Positions 36,470-45,107 of a DNA stretch of 64,000 bases are shown here, piece by piece. The notes below the pieces were generated by a model. It was given only the letters and a program-made list of their open reading frames with translations. It made no database searches and had not been told where the DNA came from. Position 1 is the stretch's first letter; every line of letters begins with the position of its first letter. Position numbers and translations under genes: made by a program. Source of the stretch: Martinezella dioscoreae (GTDB taxonomy: Bacteria; Pseudomonadota; Alphaproteobacteria; Rhizobiales; Rhizobiaceae); contig NZ_BLAJ01000003.1 in NCBI RefSeq assembly GCF_009176305.1, positions 992,001-1,056,000 of the forward strand, written 5' to 3'.

Positions 36470-36607
36470 TCAATATCCGCCGCCAGTCGGAGGCGCGTTC
36501 AGCGTCATGCCGCCGCCGGAATTGTGATCTCCCGACGTAGAGCAAGCGGAAATGCTGAGCCCGATGAGGACGAGAAATACGGCTGAAAAGATGGCCCTGG
36601 TAAACAT
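36470..36607 (-). CDS. Small lipoprotein, 45 aa
   Basis: A short frame, MFTRAIFSAVFLVLIGL, continuing SISACSTSGDHN. It has a charged N-terminus, a hydrophobic core and a lipobox (ISAC) with Cys22, so it should be lipidated and anchored in the envelope. The mature tail is Gly/Ser/Pro-rich and ends PPTGGGY. AAGGA lies 10 bases before the ATG. Similar to entericidin-sized lipoproteins; no family claimed. Confidence 0.6.
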   Translation of the reverse strand: MFTRAIFSAVFLVLIGLSISACSTSGDHNSGGGMTLNAPPTGGGY

Positions 36608-36820
36608 AGACGGTCATTCCTTGTTGGAGAGAATGGAGAGCAAGCCTCGCTTGGAATGAACAGATCAGACAGGACTTTTATTCGATCGCATTTTTGAAAC
36701 GAGGATGTCGGTATTCTGATTTATGAATCTGCCATTTGTTCTCGTTTTGTTCTTGAAATCCTTGTCGTTGAGTCATATGCTTTAGAGATCAGGGAAAAAG
36801 GAGGCAAAGCCAAGCCGGTT

Positions 36821-37444
36821 TTGAATGAAGCCATCCAGCACATCGATCAATTATCATTTGATCTCGGCAAACCGCCAATTAATCGCAAGGACAAAAGCCC
36901 GCCAAAACGTCGGCAAGCTCTCTACTTTGCGGCGTTGCCGGACCCGGAAATCGCTAAATTGGCTGCAGAAATGACCGTCGACCAAAGTCGGCGAAATGGA
37001 TTGATGCGCACAGCCAGAAAGCATGATCTCTACCATGCCACCATCTATCCCATCGACATTGTCTCTCGCTCCCAGGAGGAAGCCACCTTCGCTGCGTTAG
37101 AGGCCGGGTCAACCATCTGCTTAAAATCGTTTCCCCTGACATTCGATCGGGCAGGCACATTCGGCAACGGCAACAACCGTCAATATGTACTCTGGTGTAG
37201 GGAGGGAAACGAGGGGCTAACGACACTCCGTCGGGAATTGGATACTGCAATGCAAAGTATGGGCTTTGAAAGCGGCATATCCACTTCGTTCCAACCCCAC
37301 ATGACGCTGTTTTATTGCAACCACATTCTTCCCGAAGTGATTTTGGAAGAGCCGATTGCTTGGACAGTCAAAACGTTCACGCTGGTCAACAGCTTTCAGG
37401 GCGACGGCGAGCATGGCCATGTCTGGCACTGGCCATTGCTCTGA
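36821..37444 (+). CDS. 2'-5' RNA ligase family protein
   Basis: 207 aa. Both HxTx motifs of the 2H phosphoesterase fold are present: HATI in LYHATIYPID near residue 73 and HMTL in FQPHMTLFYCNH near 159. Members hydrolyse or ligate 2',5' or cyclic phosphates. The start is uncertain: the first family-like codon is TTG 36821 and the AAGGAGG site is 17 bases away. Base composition is AT-richer than its neighbours, suggesting transfer. Convergent with the SulP gene 9 bases away. Confidence 0.75.
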   Translation: MNEAIQHIDQLSFDLGKPPINRKDKSPPKRRQALYFAALPDPEIAKLAAEMTVDQSRRNGLMRTARKHDLYHATIYPIDIVSRSQEEATFAALEAGSTICLKSFPLTFDRAGTFGNGNNRQYVLWCREGNEGLTTLRRELDTAMQSMGFESGISTSFQPHMTLFYCNHILPEVILEEPIAWTVKTFTLVNSFQGDGEHGHVWHWPLL

Positions 37445-37453
37445 ATCTGGCGC

Positions 37454-39097
37454 TTACGGTTTCGGAACAGGTTCAACTGCCGCCATCACCGCGGCCACGG
37501 CATCATCGACGCTGAAGCTGCAGCGCTTGTCGACGTCGACCATGCCCGCGACCGTCATGAGATCGCGAACGCGGTCATGCACACGGGCGAACTGGACGCG
37601 GAGGCCGGCTCGCTGCATCGCGCTGTCGAATTCCATCAAGGCGTCCATTGCCGTACTGTCGATATCGGAGCTTTCTTCCAGGCTGAGAATAGCTGCCTGC
37701 AACCCTGCTTCGTTGCGGCTGCCAGACAATATCTCGCCGAAGATCGTATCGGCATTGCCGAAAAACAGGGTTTCGCCGGGGCGCCAGATGGCAATGCCCG
37801 GTATCTCGGACGCATCGTCATGCCTACTGACATCGACGAAGTCATGGCCGTTGTTGAGCCGCCCCAAACGGGCGACATGCGGCGAGGCCAGACGATGCAT
37901 CATGGCGGCAAGCGAGAGCGCGATCGCCAGCAGCATGCCATTGAGAACGCCGAAGGCGAGCACGCCGACAGCGGCACCCACTGCCACGTAGAAATCGCGA
38001 TGCAGGCGGCGCAGGCGCAGAATGGGGCTGGGATCGAGCGCATGCGTAAGGGCCGCGATCACGACGGCGGCGAGCACCGGTTCTGGCAGAAGCGCCACCA
38101 ATGGTTCCGCACAGGCAATCAGGATCGCCAGGCCGATTGCAGCGAAAACGGTCGTCGCCCGCGTCTTCGCGCCAGCCGCCTCACTGGCAAAACCAGCGGA
38201 AAAACCGGCGCCGACTGGCATGCCCTGAACGACGGCGCTGGCGATATTGGCAGCACCCAGCGCACCAAGCTCGCGATTGACCTCCAGCGTCTCGCCATAA
38301 CGCAGGGCGAGCGCACGCATCGTGCCCCAAGACTCAGCAAAGAGGATGAGGACGAGAGGCACGGTGAACTGTACCAGCCGCGAATAGGCGGTCCAGTTGG
38401 CTTCCGGCAGCGACGGCCATTGCGGCAGGATCTCGATCGGGCCGACCAGCTTGACGCCATGGCCTTCCACGCCGAACAGATAGGAGGCGAAGATGCCTGC
38501 GACAAGCACGAGGAAAGCGCCGGGAATACCCGGCAATCGCTTCAAGAGCAGCAATGCCGCCAACGCGACGATGCCGACTATGACGCTGATCGGATTCCAC
38601 TGCAGAATAGCGCCGAAGAGTGCCGCCGCGTAGGTCAGGATATTCGAGCCCTGCACGGGCACGCCCACCAGAATCGGCAGCTGATGCAGGATGATGGTGA
38701 TCGCCAGCCCGAGCGCGAAGCCCCGCAGGACTGGCCGCGAGATGAAACCAGTGATGCCGCCCAGGCGCAAGGCACCGGCGATGACGAAGAGAATGCCGGC
38801 GAGCGCGACGGCGACCGTGGCAAGCCCCGCCTTGATCGTGGTATCACCCGGCACCACCGCCAAGGTGGCTGCGAGAATGGCTGCGGACGAGGATGTGGGA
38901 GAGACGATGGCAAAGCGGCTGCGGCCGAATATGGCATAGACGAGACATCCGGCGATGCCGGCGAGGATTGCACGATGCGGCGGCAGGCCGGCAATGCCTG
39001 CGTAAGCGACCGCTTCCGGCAGCATCAGTCCGGCAACCGATATGCCCGCGACCAGATCCGCCCTGTCCACCACGAACCAGCTGCTCAGCTTCGTCAT
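37454..39097 (-). CDS. SulP family anion transporter with STAS domain
   Basis: 547 aa. N-terminal transport domain of 10-14 helices starting ADLVAGISVAGLMLPEAVAYAGIAGLPPHRAILAGIAG, the sulfate-permease signature, plus SRPVLRGFALGLAITIILHQLP. C-terminal STAS domain (about 430-530) with LSLEESSDIDSTAMDALMEFDSAM. SulP proteins move sulfate, bicarbonate or dicarboxylates; the substrate cannot be chosen. Convergent with the 2H-phosphoesterase gene. Confidence 0.93.
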   Translation of the reverse strand: MTKLSSWFVVDRADLVAGISVAGLMLPEAVAYAGIAGLPPHRAILAGIAGCLVYAIFGRSRFAIVSPTSSSAAILAATLAVVPGDTTIKAGLATVAVALAGILFVIAGALRLGGITGFISRPVLRGFALGLAITIILHQLPILVGVPVQGSNILTYAAALFGAILQWNPISVIVGIVALAALLLLKRLPGIPGAFLVLVAGIFASYLFGVEGHGVKLVGPIEILPQWPSLPEANWTAYSRLVQFTVPLVLILFAESWGTMRALALRYGETLEVNRELGALGAANIASAVVQGMPVGAGFSAGFASEAAGAKTRATTVFAAIGLAILIACAEPLVALLPEPVLAAVVIAALTHALDPSPILRLRRLHRDFYVAVGAAVGVLAFGVLNGMLLAIALSLAAMMHRLASPHVARLGRLNNGHDFVDVSRHDDASEIPGIAIWRPGETLFFGNADTIFGEILSGSRNEAGLQAAILSLEESSDIDSTAMDALMEFDSAMQRAGLRVQFARVHDRVRDLMTVAGMVDVDKRCSFSVDDAVAAVMAAVEPVPKP

Positions 39098-39187
39098 CGA
39101 TCACCGACCATAGGGATGGCGCATCCATTTATGGATAGAGATTCGCGTCCGGTCTGCAACAGGAAAATGACACGCAAAACCAGTGTG

Positions 39188-40069
39188 TCACGCTGCGGCA
39201 TCGCTGCCGTTACGCAACGGACAGCTTCGCCCGATGGTATCGGCTACGAAATCCATGACGGCGCGGATCGCCGGAGAGCGGCGCAGATCCGGATATGTCA
39301 CGAGCCAGAGGTCGCGCGCAGGCGACGGCACCGCTACCGGCAGGCGTACCAATGCCGGCTCGCCATCGCCGAGAAAGGCGGGAAGCGCCACGACGCCGAG
39401 GCCGGTTCGGGCAGCCTCCAGCTGGCCGAAGACATCGGTGGCGCGGAACACGATCGGGCGGCCTTCCAATAGGCTGCGCAGCCAGATCTGCTGCGTCAGA
39501 TGCTCCATCGCCGCATCGTAACCGATGAACACCCAATCCTTCTCCGGCACCTGCGCCACGCTCGGTATGGCGTAGAGGCCGAAGCGCATGACGCCGATGC
39601 GGCGCACCAGGAGGTCACTTTCCTCCGGCCTGGTCATGCGAACGGCGATATCTGCCTCGCCGTAATTCAGCGCGGCGCGACGGGTGACACCGGCAATGGT
39701 CAGCGTGATATCCGGGTGCTCTTCACGAAAAAGCGTCGCCTTCGGAGCGAGAAGGTGGGCAGCGATCGATGGCGGCGCACTGACCTTGACCGCGGCGGAA
39801 AGGCCGGCGACGGCGCTCTTCGAATAGCGCCTGATGGCCTCGACATTTTCCTCCATCCCCGCCGCCAGTTCCGCGATGGCACGGCCGTCGGCGGTCAAGG
39901 GCGAGGTGCGCGGCCGACGGTCGATGAGGCGCAGATCGAGCGACCTTTCCAGGGCCGCAATGCGCCTTCCGACGGTTGCGTGATCGACGCCCAGCTCCCG
40001 CGCGGCAGCCGAAAGCGAGCCGGTTCTCGCCAGAGCGGCGAAGTGAAGAAGGTCCTGCCAATCAATCAT
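39188..40069 (-). CDS. LysR family regulator
   Basis: 293 aa from ATG 40069, where MIDWQDLLHFAALARTGSLSAAARELGVDHATVGRRIAALERSLDLRLIDRRP gives the winged helix. The frame extends further upstream without family sequence. The C-terminal effector domain runs VKVSAPPSIAAHLLAP to the end. Divergent from a quinone oxidoreductase gene, the probable target. Confidence 0.92.
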   Translation of the reverse strand: MIDWQDLLHFAALARTGSLSAAARELGVDHATVGRRIAALERSLDLRLIDRRPRTSPLTADGRAIAELAAGMEENVEAIRRYSKSAVAGLSAAVKVSAPPSIAAHLLAPKATLFREEHPDITLTIAGVTRRAALNYGEADIAVRMTRPEESDLLVRRIGVMRFGLYAIPSVAQVPEKDWVFIGYDAAMEHLTQQIWLRSLLEGRPIVFRATDVFGQLEAARTGLGVVALPAFLGDGEPALVRLPVAVPSPARDLWLVTYPDLRRSPAIRAVMDFVADTIGRSCPLRNGSDAAA

Positions 40070-40160
40070 CGGTGCATTATTGCACAGATATTGTGAGTTC
40101 ATACCGAATTTATTCAGGTCGACGCTTATGGTCAAAGATCTCCCGAAAGGAGACTTGCCT

Positions 40161-41135
40161 ATGCCCCTAGCGATTGCCATTACCGGTCCCGGCGGACCCG
40201 AAGCCATGAAAGCCGTCGATCTACCAGTCACTGAACCCGGCCCCGGCCAGGCGCGGATCCGCCAGAGCATTTCCGGCGTCAATTTCGTCGACATCTATGT
40301 CCGTTCCGGGCTTTATCCGCTCCCACCCGGCCAGAGCGTGCTCGGCTTCGAAGGCGCCGGCATCATCGAGGCGATCGGTCCGGAAGTCGAAGGGCTCAAG
40401 GTCGGCGACCGCGTCGCCTATATCGGCCATCCCCTCGGCAGCTATGCGGAGGTGCGCACTCTTTCCGCCGCTCGGCTGGTGAAATTGCCAGACGGCGTCA
40501 GCGAGCGGGCTGCCGGCAGCACGATGCTGCGCGGGCTGACGGCGCAAATGGTGCTGCAGAAGGTCTATCCCGTGAAAGCAGGCGAATGGGTGCTGGTGCA
40601 TGCCGGCGCCGGCGGCCTCGGCCAACTCGTCATCCGCCTTGCCAAGCGGATCGGAGCAAACGTCATCGCCACGGTCGGTTCCGAAGCCAAGACCGGCTTT
40701 GCCCATGAGGCCGGAGCCGACGTGGTTCTCCTCCATACATCCGAGGATTGGGGGCAGGAAACACGTCGCATAGCCGATCGCCGCGGCGTACATCTTGCCG
40801 TCGACGGGATCGGCGGCACCATGCTCTCGCAAACGCTTGCGGTCGTCCGCCCCTTCGGCATGGTCGCAAGCCTCGGCCAGCCGGCCGGCCCCATTCCGCC
40901 GATCCAGATAGAGGAGCTGACCGCGCCTCGCGCCATCGGCCTGTCGCGCCCGAGCGTATTGACCTATGCCAGCGATCCGGATCTCTACCGCCAGGGCACA
41001 ACGGCGCTGATGGCGGCGCTGCAGGACGGGCTCGTCAACCCGATCGGCGCCGAATACAAGCTGAAGGATGCCGCCCAAGCTCATGCCGACCTCGAAGCGG
41101 GCCGAACGACGGCCAGCGTCGTTCTGACGATGTGA
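40161..41135 (+). CDS. Quinone oxidoreductase-like medium-chain dehydrogenase
   Basis: 324 aa from ATG 40161 behind AAAGGAGAC. Pattern of QOR: SGVNFVDIYVRSGLYPLPPGQSVLGFEGAGIIEAIG, VLVHAGAGGLGQLVIRLAKRIGANVIATVGS with the NADPH Rossmann motif, and ending LEAGRTTASVVL. No structural zinc cysteines. Probably reduces quinones or enones with NADPH. Paired with a divergent LysR regulator. Confidence 0.9.
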   Translation: MPLAIAITGPGGPEAMKAVDLPVTEPGPGQARIRQSISGVNFVDIYVRSGLYPLPPGQSVLGFEGAGIIEAIGPEVEGLKVGDRVAYIGHPLGSYAEVRTLSAARLVKLPDGVSERAAGSTMLRGLTAQMVLQKVYPVKAGEWVLVHAGAGGLGQLVIRLAKRIGANVIATVGSEAKTGFAHEAGADVVLLHTSEDWGQETRRIADRRGVHLAVDGIGGTMLSQTLAVVRPFGMVASLGQPAGPIPPIQIEELTAPRAIGLSRPSVLTYASDPDLYRQGTTALMAALQDGLVNPIGAEYKLKDAAQAHADLEAGRTTASVVLTM

Positions 41136-41142
41136 CGCCCGG

Positions 41143-41172
41143 TGAGCGGAGCCTCCTGGCAGGCTCCGCTCA
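41143..41172 (+). terminator. Hairpin terminator after the quinone oxidoreductase
   Basis: Perfect 12-bp stem TGAGCGGAGCCT with AGGCTCCGCTCA around CCTGGC, 7 bases after the stop codon. No T run follows, so it may be Rho-assisted or an mRNA-stabilising hairpin. Confidence 0.6.
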
Positions 41173-41410
41173 TTGCGATGAGGCGGCGGGGCGATGGGGT
41201 GTTTTAGCTTCGACGCACAATCCATTCATCCCGTCAATGGTTTTTGCTGCAAGGCAGCAATTCGTTGACCATGCCTGCTCCTGCCTGATACCGGTTGCAT
41301 ATGGCGACGCACGGCTCTCAGGCCACCGCCGTCATGGCTATCCGATACGAACCCGATCCTTCGTGGCAAACAGCATGGACACCGCTGCCGGTGCCCACAG
41401 GCGATATCCC

Positions 41411-42592
41411 GTGAACACTGCTTCCCAGACCATCCGGTCCACTTCGACCCTGTCCCTCATATCGATCGTCGCGCTGACATTCTTCGGCTACCTTGCCATC
41501 GGATTGCCGCTTGCAGTGTTGCCGACCTATGTCGACAGCAGCCTCGGCTTCGGCGTCGTCTGGGCCGGCATCGCCGTCAGCACGCAATATGTCGCAACCA
41601 TCGTCAGCCGCGCCCATGTCGGGCGGCTCTGCGATCAATATGGACCCCGCCGCTCGGTCTTTCTGGGCTTCCTTGCCTACGGTCTGTCGGGTGCACTCAC
41701 CATCGCTTCCACCTTTACGATCCAAGTCCCGGCAGCAAGCCTTGCCCTTCTGCTTGCGGGACGGCTGGCGCTCGGCATTGGCGAGAGCTGGGTGAGCACG
41801 GCGGCGATCACCTGGGCGATCGGCCTGATGGGATCGCGTGAAACCGTGCGCATCATCTCCTGGAACGGCATCGCCACTTACGGCGGCATTGCGCTCGCCG
41901 CCCCGATCGGCGCCTGGCTGCAAGGGCAATACGGCTTCTTCGCCATCGGCGTCGTCACCATCATCCTTGCGGTTGCCGGCTTTATGCTCGCGCAAACGCG
42001 GCCGCCGGTTCCGGGCGTAAAGGAAAAGGGCATCGGCACCGGCCAGGTGCTGAGCCGCGTTGCACCGTACGGCGTCGCGCTTGCGCTTGCCTCGAGCGGC
42101 TTCGGCGTCGTCATGGCCTTCGTCGCGCTGTTCTTCCATAGCCGCAGCTGGGACGGCGCCTCCTTTGCACTCAGCGCCTTTGGCCTTGCCTTCATGGGCG
42201 TGCGCCTGGGTCTTGCGCAAGCTGTCGCCCGCTTCGGCGGTCTGCCGCTGGTGCGCATCTCGCTTGTCATCGAGATCATCGGCCTGGCGGCGCTTGCCTT
42301 TGCGCCATCGCCGATAGTCGCCATCATCGGCGCGGCTCTCGCCGGCGCCGGCTTTGCGCCCGTCTTCCCCGCGCTCGGCAATGAGGCCATGGAACGTATC
42401 CCGCCGCAGAACCGTGGCGTCGCGCTCGGGCTCTATTCGATCTTCCTCGACGTGTCGCTTGGGAGCACCGGCCCGATCGCCGGCCTGTTCGCGGATCATC
42501 TCGGCTATGCTGCACCCTTCTCCTTCGGTGTCGGCGCGGTATTGCTCAGCCTGATCCTGAGCTTCTGCCTGCGCAGGAATGGCAGCCGCTGA
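41411..42592 (+). CDS. MFS transporter (YfcJ/YhhS type)
   Basis: 393 aa from GTG 41411, which gives a family-like start VNTASQTIRSTSTLSLISIVALTFFGYLAIGLPLAVLPTYV; ATG 41375 in the same frame is an alternative. Twelve helices are expected. The loop 2-3 motif RLCDQYGPRRSVFLG and helix-5 antiporter-like GIGESWVSTAA are visible. The YfcJ/YhhS group are drug or sugar exporters; substrate unknown. Confidence 0.88.
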   Translation: MNTASQTIRSTSTLSLISIVALTFFGYLAIGLPLAVLPTYVDSSLGFGVVWAGIAVSTQYVATIVSRAHVGRLCDQYGPRRSVFLGFLAYGLSGALTIASTFTIQVPAASLALLLAGRLALGIGESWVSTAAITWAIGLMGSRETVRIISWNGIATYGGIALAAPIGAWLQGQYGFFAIGVVTIILAVAGFMLAQTRPPVPGVKEKGIGTGQVLSRVAPYGVALALASSGFGVVMAFVALFFHSRSWDGASFALSAFGLAFMGVRLGLAQAVARFGGLPLVRISLVIEIIGLAALAFAPSPIVAIIGAALAGAGFAPVFPALGNEAMERIPPQNRGVALGLYSIFLDVSLGSTGPIAGLFADHLGYAAPFSFGVGAVLLSLILSFCLRRNGSR

Positions 42593-42710
42593 AAGCTTTT
42601 TTGGCGCTGTTTGTCCCCGGTCCTGATTTCGGCATGTGGTGACAAACGGTTGCAGGCTGCCTTTAAGGCTTGATATGGGTCTCTGATCATCATCAGCAGG
42701 AGGCCCGCCC

Positions 42711-43775
42711 ATGAACGTCACCGAAATCGTCATCGAAGGCGATACTCCGGGGATCGCCTGGCGGCTGCCGGTCCTGCATTTTGCCGGCAGCAAGGCAGAC
42801 GCGCCGAAGATCTATATTCAGGCCGCATTGCATGCCGGCGAGCTGCCGGGCACGGCCTTGGTGCATTTCCTCTGCGAGCGGCTTCGGCAAGCGGAAGCCG
42901 AAGGCGCCATTCTAAGCGATATCATCGTGGTGCCGCATGCCAATCCGATCGGCGCGGCGCAATCGCATTTCGGCGAGATGCAAGGGCGCTTCGACCTGGG
43001 TTCGCGCACCAACTTCAACCGCGACTTTCCGCTGATCTCGCTGCGCGACCGCGATCTCCTGATCGAAAATCTGGAACGCTACCCGGCCGTCGATCGGCTG
43101 AAACGTCAGCTGATCCATATGGCGCTCGGTGCCGATCTGGTGATCGACCTGCATTGCGATGACGAATCCCTGCAATATGCCTATATCGACGAGGCATTCT
43201 GGCCTGAAGCCGCCGATCTTGCCGCGGCGCTCAAGATGGATGCGGTGCTGCTGTCGGATGGCGAAAGCTCGGCCTTCGAGGAGGCCGTCAGCTTCGCCTG
43301 GAAATACGAAGTGCCGGGGGAGAAGAAGGCAAGGCTGCCGGGCAAGCTTTCAGTTACGGTAGAATTGCGCGGCACCCGCGATGTCTATCCCGAAATGGCA
43401 AAGAACGATGCCGAAGGACTCTGGCGCTTCCTGGCCGCGCGCGGCGCGGTACAGGACGACGGCGTCGCGCCCGGCACCTCCTTTAGCGGACCGGCCGTGC
43501 CGCTCGACAATGTCGAGATGATCCGCGCACCACAGGCCGGCACGGTGCTTTTCCATCGCAATATCGGCGAGCGCGTTGAAGAAGGTGATCTGCTGGCGAC
43601 GATCATCACCGCCCCGGGTATGCCGGCCGGCGCCATCGATATCCGCGCGCCGCAGGCAGGTCTGATCGTCACCCGTGTTTCGGACCGGCTGGTGCGCCGG
43701 CGCGGCGATCTGATGAAGATCGGTTCGGACAGACCAAGCTCCGTCGCCCGCAAACCGGGAACACTTGAGGATTGA
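42711..43775 (+). CDS. Succinylglutamate desuccinylase/aspartoacylase family protein (M14-like)
   Basis: 354 aa. Zinc-dependent deacylase of the M14 carboxypeptidase clan. Zinc ligands: ALHAGELPG (His, Glu) near 40 and DLHCDDES (His) near 146; NFNRDFPL is the substrate-binding Asn-Arg-like block. The C-terminal half has a small beta domain (APQAGTVLFHRNIGERVEEGDLLATIIT) resembling a biotinyl/lipoyl-like fold. Substrate unknown. Good AGGAGG site before the ATG. Confidence 0.88.
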   Translation: MNVTEIVIEGDTPGIAWRLPVLHFAGSKADAPKIYIQAALHAGELPGTALVHFLCERLRQAEAEGAILSDIIVVPHANPIGAAQSHFGEMQGRFDLGSRTNFNRDFPLISLRDRDLLIENLERYPAVDRLKRQLIHMALGADLVIDLHCDDESLQYAYIDEAFWPEAADLAAALKMDAVLLSDGESSAFEEAVSFAWKYEVPGEKKARLPGKLSVTVELRGTRDVYPEMAKNDAEGLWRFLAARGAVQDDGVAPGTSFSGPAVPLDNVEMIRAPQAGTVLFHRNIGERVEEGDLLATIITAPGMPAGAIDIRAPQAGLIVTRVSDRLVRRRGDLMKIGSDRPSSVARKPGTLED

Positions 43776-43781
43776 TTTCCT

Positions 43782-43934
43782 TTAGCGGCGATCGATCACC
43801 TTGCAGCGCATGATGAAAGCGATCGCCGCCGCCTCGCGGAGAAGCACACCGAAACGATTGACATGATGCTGCGTTCCGGCAAGCGCGGCACGCGCTTTAC
43901 CCCTCAGCCGGGCAAGAATTGAACGATTTTCCAT
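43782..43934 (-). CDS. Small basic protein, 50 aa, predicted MarR target
   Basis: Starts MENRSILARLRGKARAALAG from ATG 43934 with CGGAGG 10 bases upstream; the frame is open to 43997. Rich in Arg, Lys and Ala, amphipathic, no export signal. It follows the MarR gene on the same strand, but the 67+ bases between hold a second copy of the MarR operator. The size and Arg content recall DUF1127-like small proteins, but the match is not good enough to claim. Confidence 0.5.
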   Translation of the reverse strand: MENRSILARLRGKARAALAGTQHHVNRFGVLLREAAAIAFIMRCKVIDRR

Positions 43935-44010
43935 CGCGATCATGCCTCCGATCGAGTTGATGCAGGCAATGTTCAGGTCAGCGAAGGCGACAATCATCGC
44001 CCTTCGAAAT

Positions 44011-44035
44011 ATATGTATGCAGTGTGCATATATAT
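44011..44035. promoter_or_regulatory. Predicted MarR operator before the 50-aa gene
   Basis: ATATGTATGCA, GTG, TGCATATATAT: 11-bp arms matching 10 of 11 around a 3-bp spacer. Same TGCA-N3-TGCA core and AT-rich flanks as the site at 44603-44627. Confidence 0.7.
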
Positions 44036-44064
44036 AATGAAAATGTCAAGACGCTGTTCCGGGC

Positions 44065-44601
44065 CTACGTCATGAAGGCAATCGGGCAGCGATCCTGGTC
44101 GCAAACGCCTTGATCGCACACGCGGCAGACCACATCCTGGTCATCGCCGAGATCGACCAAGGCGGGCAGCAGCTTTTCGACCAAGCGGCCGAACTCGGCC
44201 GTCTCCTCCGGGCTGAGAACGCCAAAAGCCCGATGGATGACGGCCCGGCGGGCGGAGAGACTTCTATCAAAGAGCAAGTGGCCTTTTTCTGTCAGCTGCA
44301 GCGCGCGGGCTCGCTTGTCTCCCTCGACGCCGCCGTCCCGCAGCACGAGGCCGGACGCCACCAGCTGATCGACCAGGCGCACAGTGGCGGAATGGGAGAG
44401 CGCGATCATCCGCCTCAGGGTCTCGATCGTCAGGCCCGGCTCGGTGCCGATTTGAACGAGTGCGGCAATGGCGCTCGGGCCAAGGCCGGTTTCATCGGCG
44501 AAAGCCTTCTCCATCTTGTCCACCAGAGCAAGGCTCATAGCGCCAAAGAGGTTTTCCAGCCGCAATATTTCCTTGTCCGTCGCCATGCTTCCAACCCGCA
44601 C
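44065..44601 (-). CDS. MarR family regulator with cysteine-rich tail
   Basis: 178 aa from GTG 44601, or 173 from ATG 44586 (less likely to have a ribosome site). MarR winged helix: IGTEPGLTIETLRRMIALSHSATVRLVDQLVASGLVLRDGGVEGDKRARALQLTEKG. The C-terminus carries four cysteines in VVCRVCDQGVCDQDRCPI, a metal- or redox-binding candidate. A perfect 25-bp operator overlaps its start and a second lies before the downstream gene, so autorepression is likely. Divergent from an ArsC-like gene. Confidence 0.9.
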   Translation of the reverse strand: MRVGSMATDKEILRLENLFGAMSLALVDKMEKAFADETGLGPSAIAALVQIGTEPGLTIETLRRMIALSHSATVRLVDQLVASGLVLRDGGVEGDKRARALQLTEKGHLLFDRSLSARRAVIHRAFGVLSPEETAEFGRLVEKLLPALVDLGDDQDVVCRVCDQGVCDQDRCPIAFMT

Positions 44602-44602
44602 T

Positions 44603-44627
44603 ATAAATATGCATGCTGCATATTTAT
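44603..44627. promoter_or_regulatory. Predicted MarR autoregulatory operator
   Basis: Perfect 11-bp arms ATAAATATGCA and TGCATATTTAT with spacer TGC, immediately before the MarR start codon in the divergent MarR/ArsC-like promoter region. Confidence 0.8.
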
Positions 44628-44741
44628 GCGATTATCGCTGGCAACTGCAACGGATGAGAGAACCGCTTCCCCATCCGAGCGGCCTTCATCCGCCTTTATC
44701 CGCATGCTATGCGCTATCCGACAGCAAGAGACGGATTCGCC

Positions 44742-45098
44742 ATGACGATCACCATTTACGGCATCAAGAACTGCGACACGATGAAGAAGGCCCGGACCTG
44801 GCTCGAGCGCCACGGCATTGCCTATGACTTCCACGACTACAAGGCCGTCGGCATTGATCGGAATCACCTGGAGCGCTGGACGAAGGAAGCGGGATGGGAA
44901 GTCGTGCTCAACCGGGCCGGCACCACCTTCAAGGCCTTGCCGGAAACGGACCGCACCGATCTTTCGAAGGACAAGGCCATTCAGCTGATGTTGGCACAGC
45001 CCTCGATGATCAAGCGTCCGGTGCTGGAAGCGGACGGCAAATTGCTCATCGGCTTCAAGCCGGATATTTATGCGGCTGCATTCGGCAAGGCGACCTAG
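44742..45098 (+). CDS. ArsC family reductase-like protein (YffB type)
   Basis: 118 aa from ATG 44742. Thioredoxin-fold ArsC/Spx pattern: ITIYGIKNCDTMKKARTWLERHGIAYDFHDYKAVGI with the single CxxM motif of YffB, and a C-terminal RPVLEADGKLLIGFKPDIYAAAF. YffB-type proteins are not proven arsenate reductases. Followed 9 bases later by the YbaK gene, so one operon. Confidence 0.88.
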   Translation: MTITIYGIKNCDTMKKARTWLERHGIAYDFHDYKAVGIDRNHLERWTKEAGWEVVLNRAGTTFKALPETDRTDLSKDKAIQLMLAQPSMIKRPVLEADGKLLIGFKPDIYAAAFGKAT

Positions 45099-45107
45099 AG
45101 GCGAGCA

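Noticed and set aside
37577..39472. Long plus-strand open frame opposite the SulP gene
   Set aside because: Arg/Gly/Asp-rich antisense product with no motif; SulP on the other strand has clear helices and a STAS domain.
41318..42793. Minus-strand open frame opposite the MFS gene
   Set aside because: Highly charged low-complexity antisense product, no family features.
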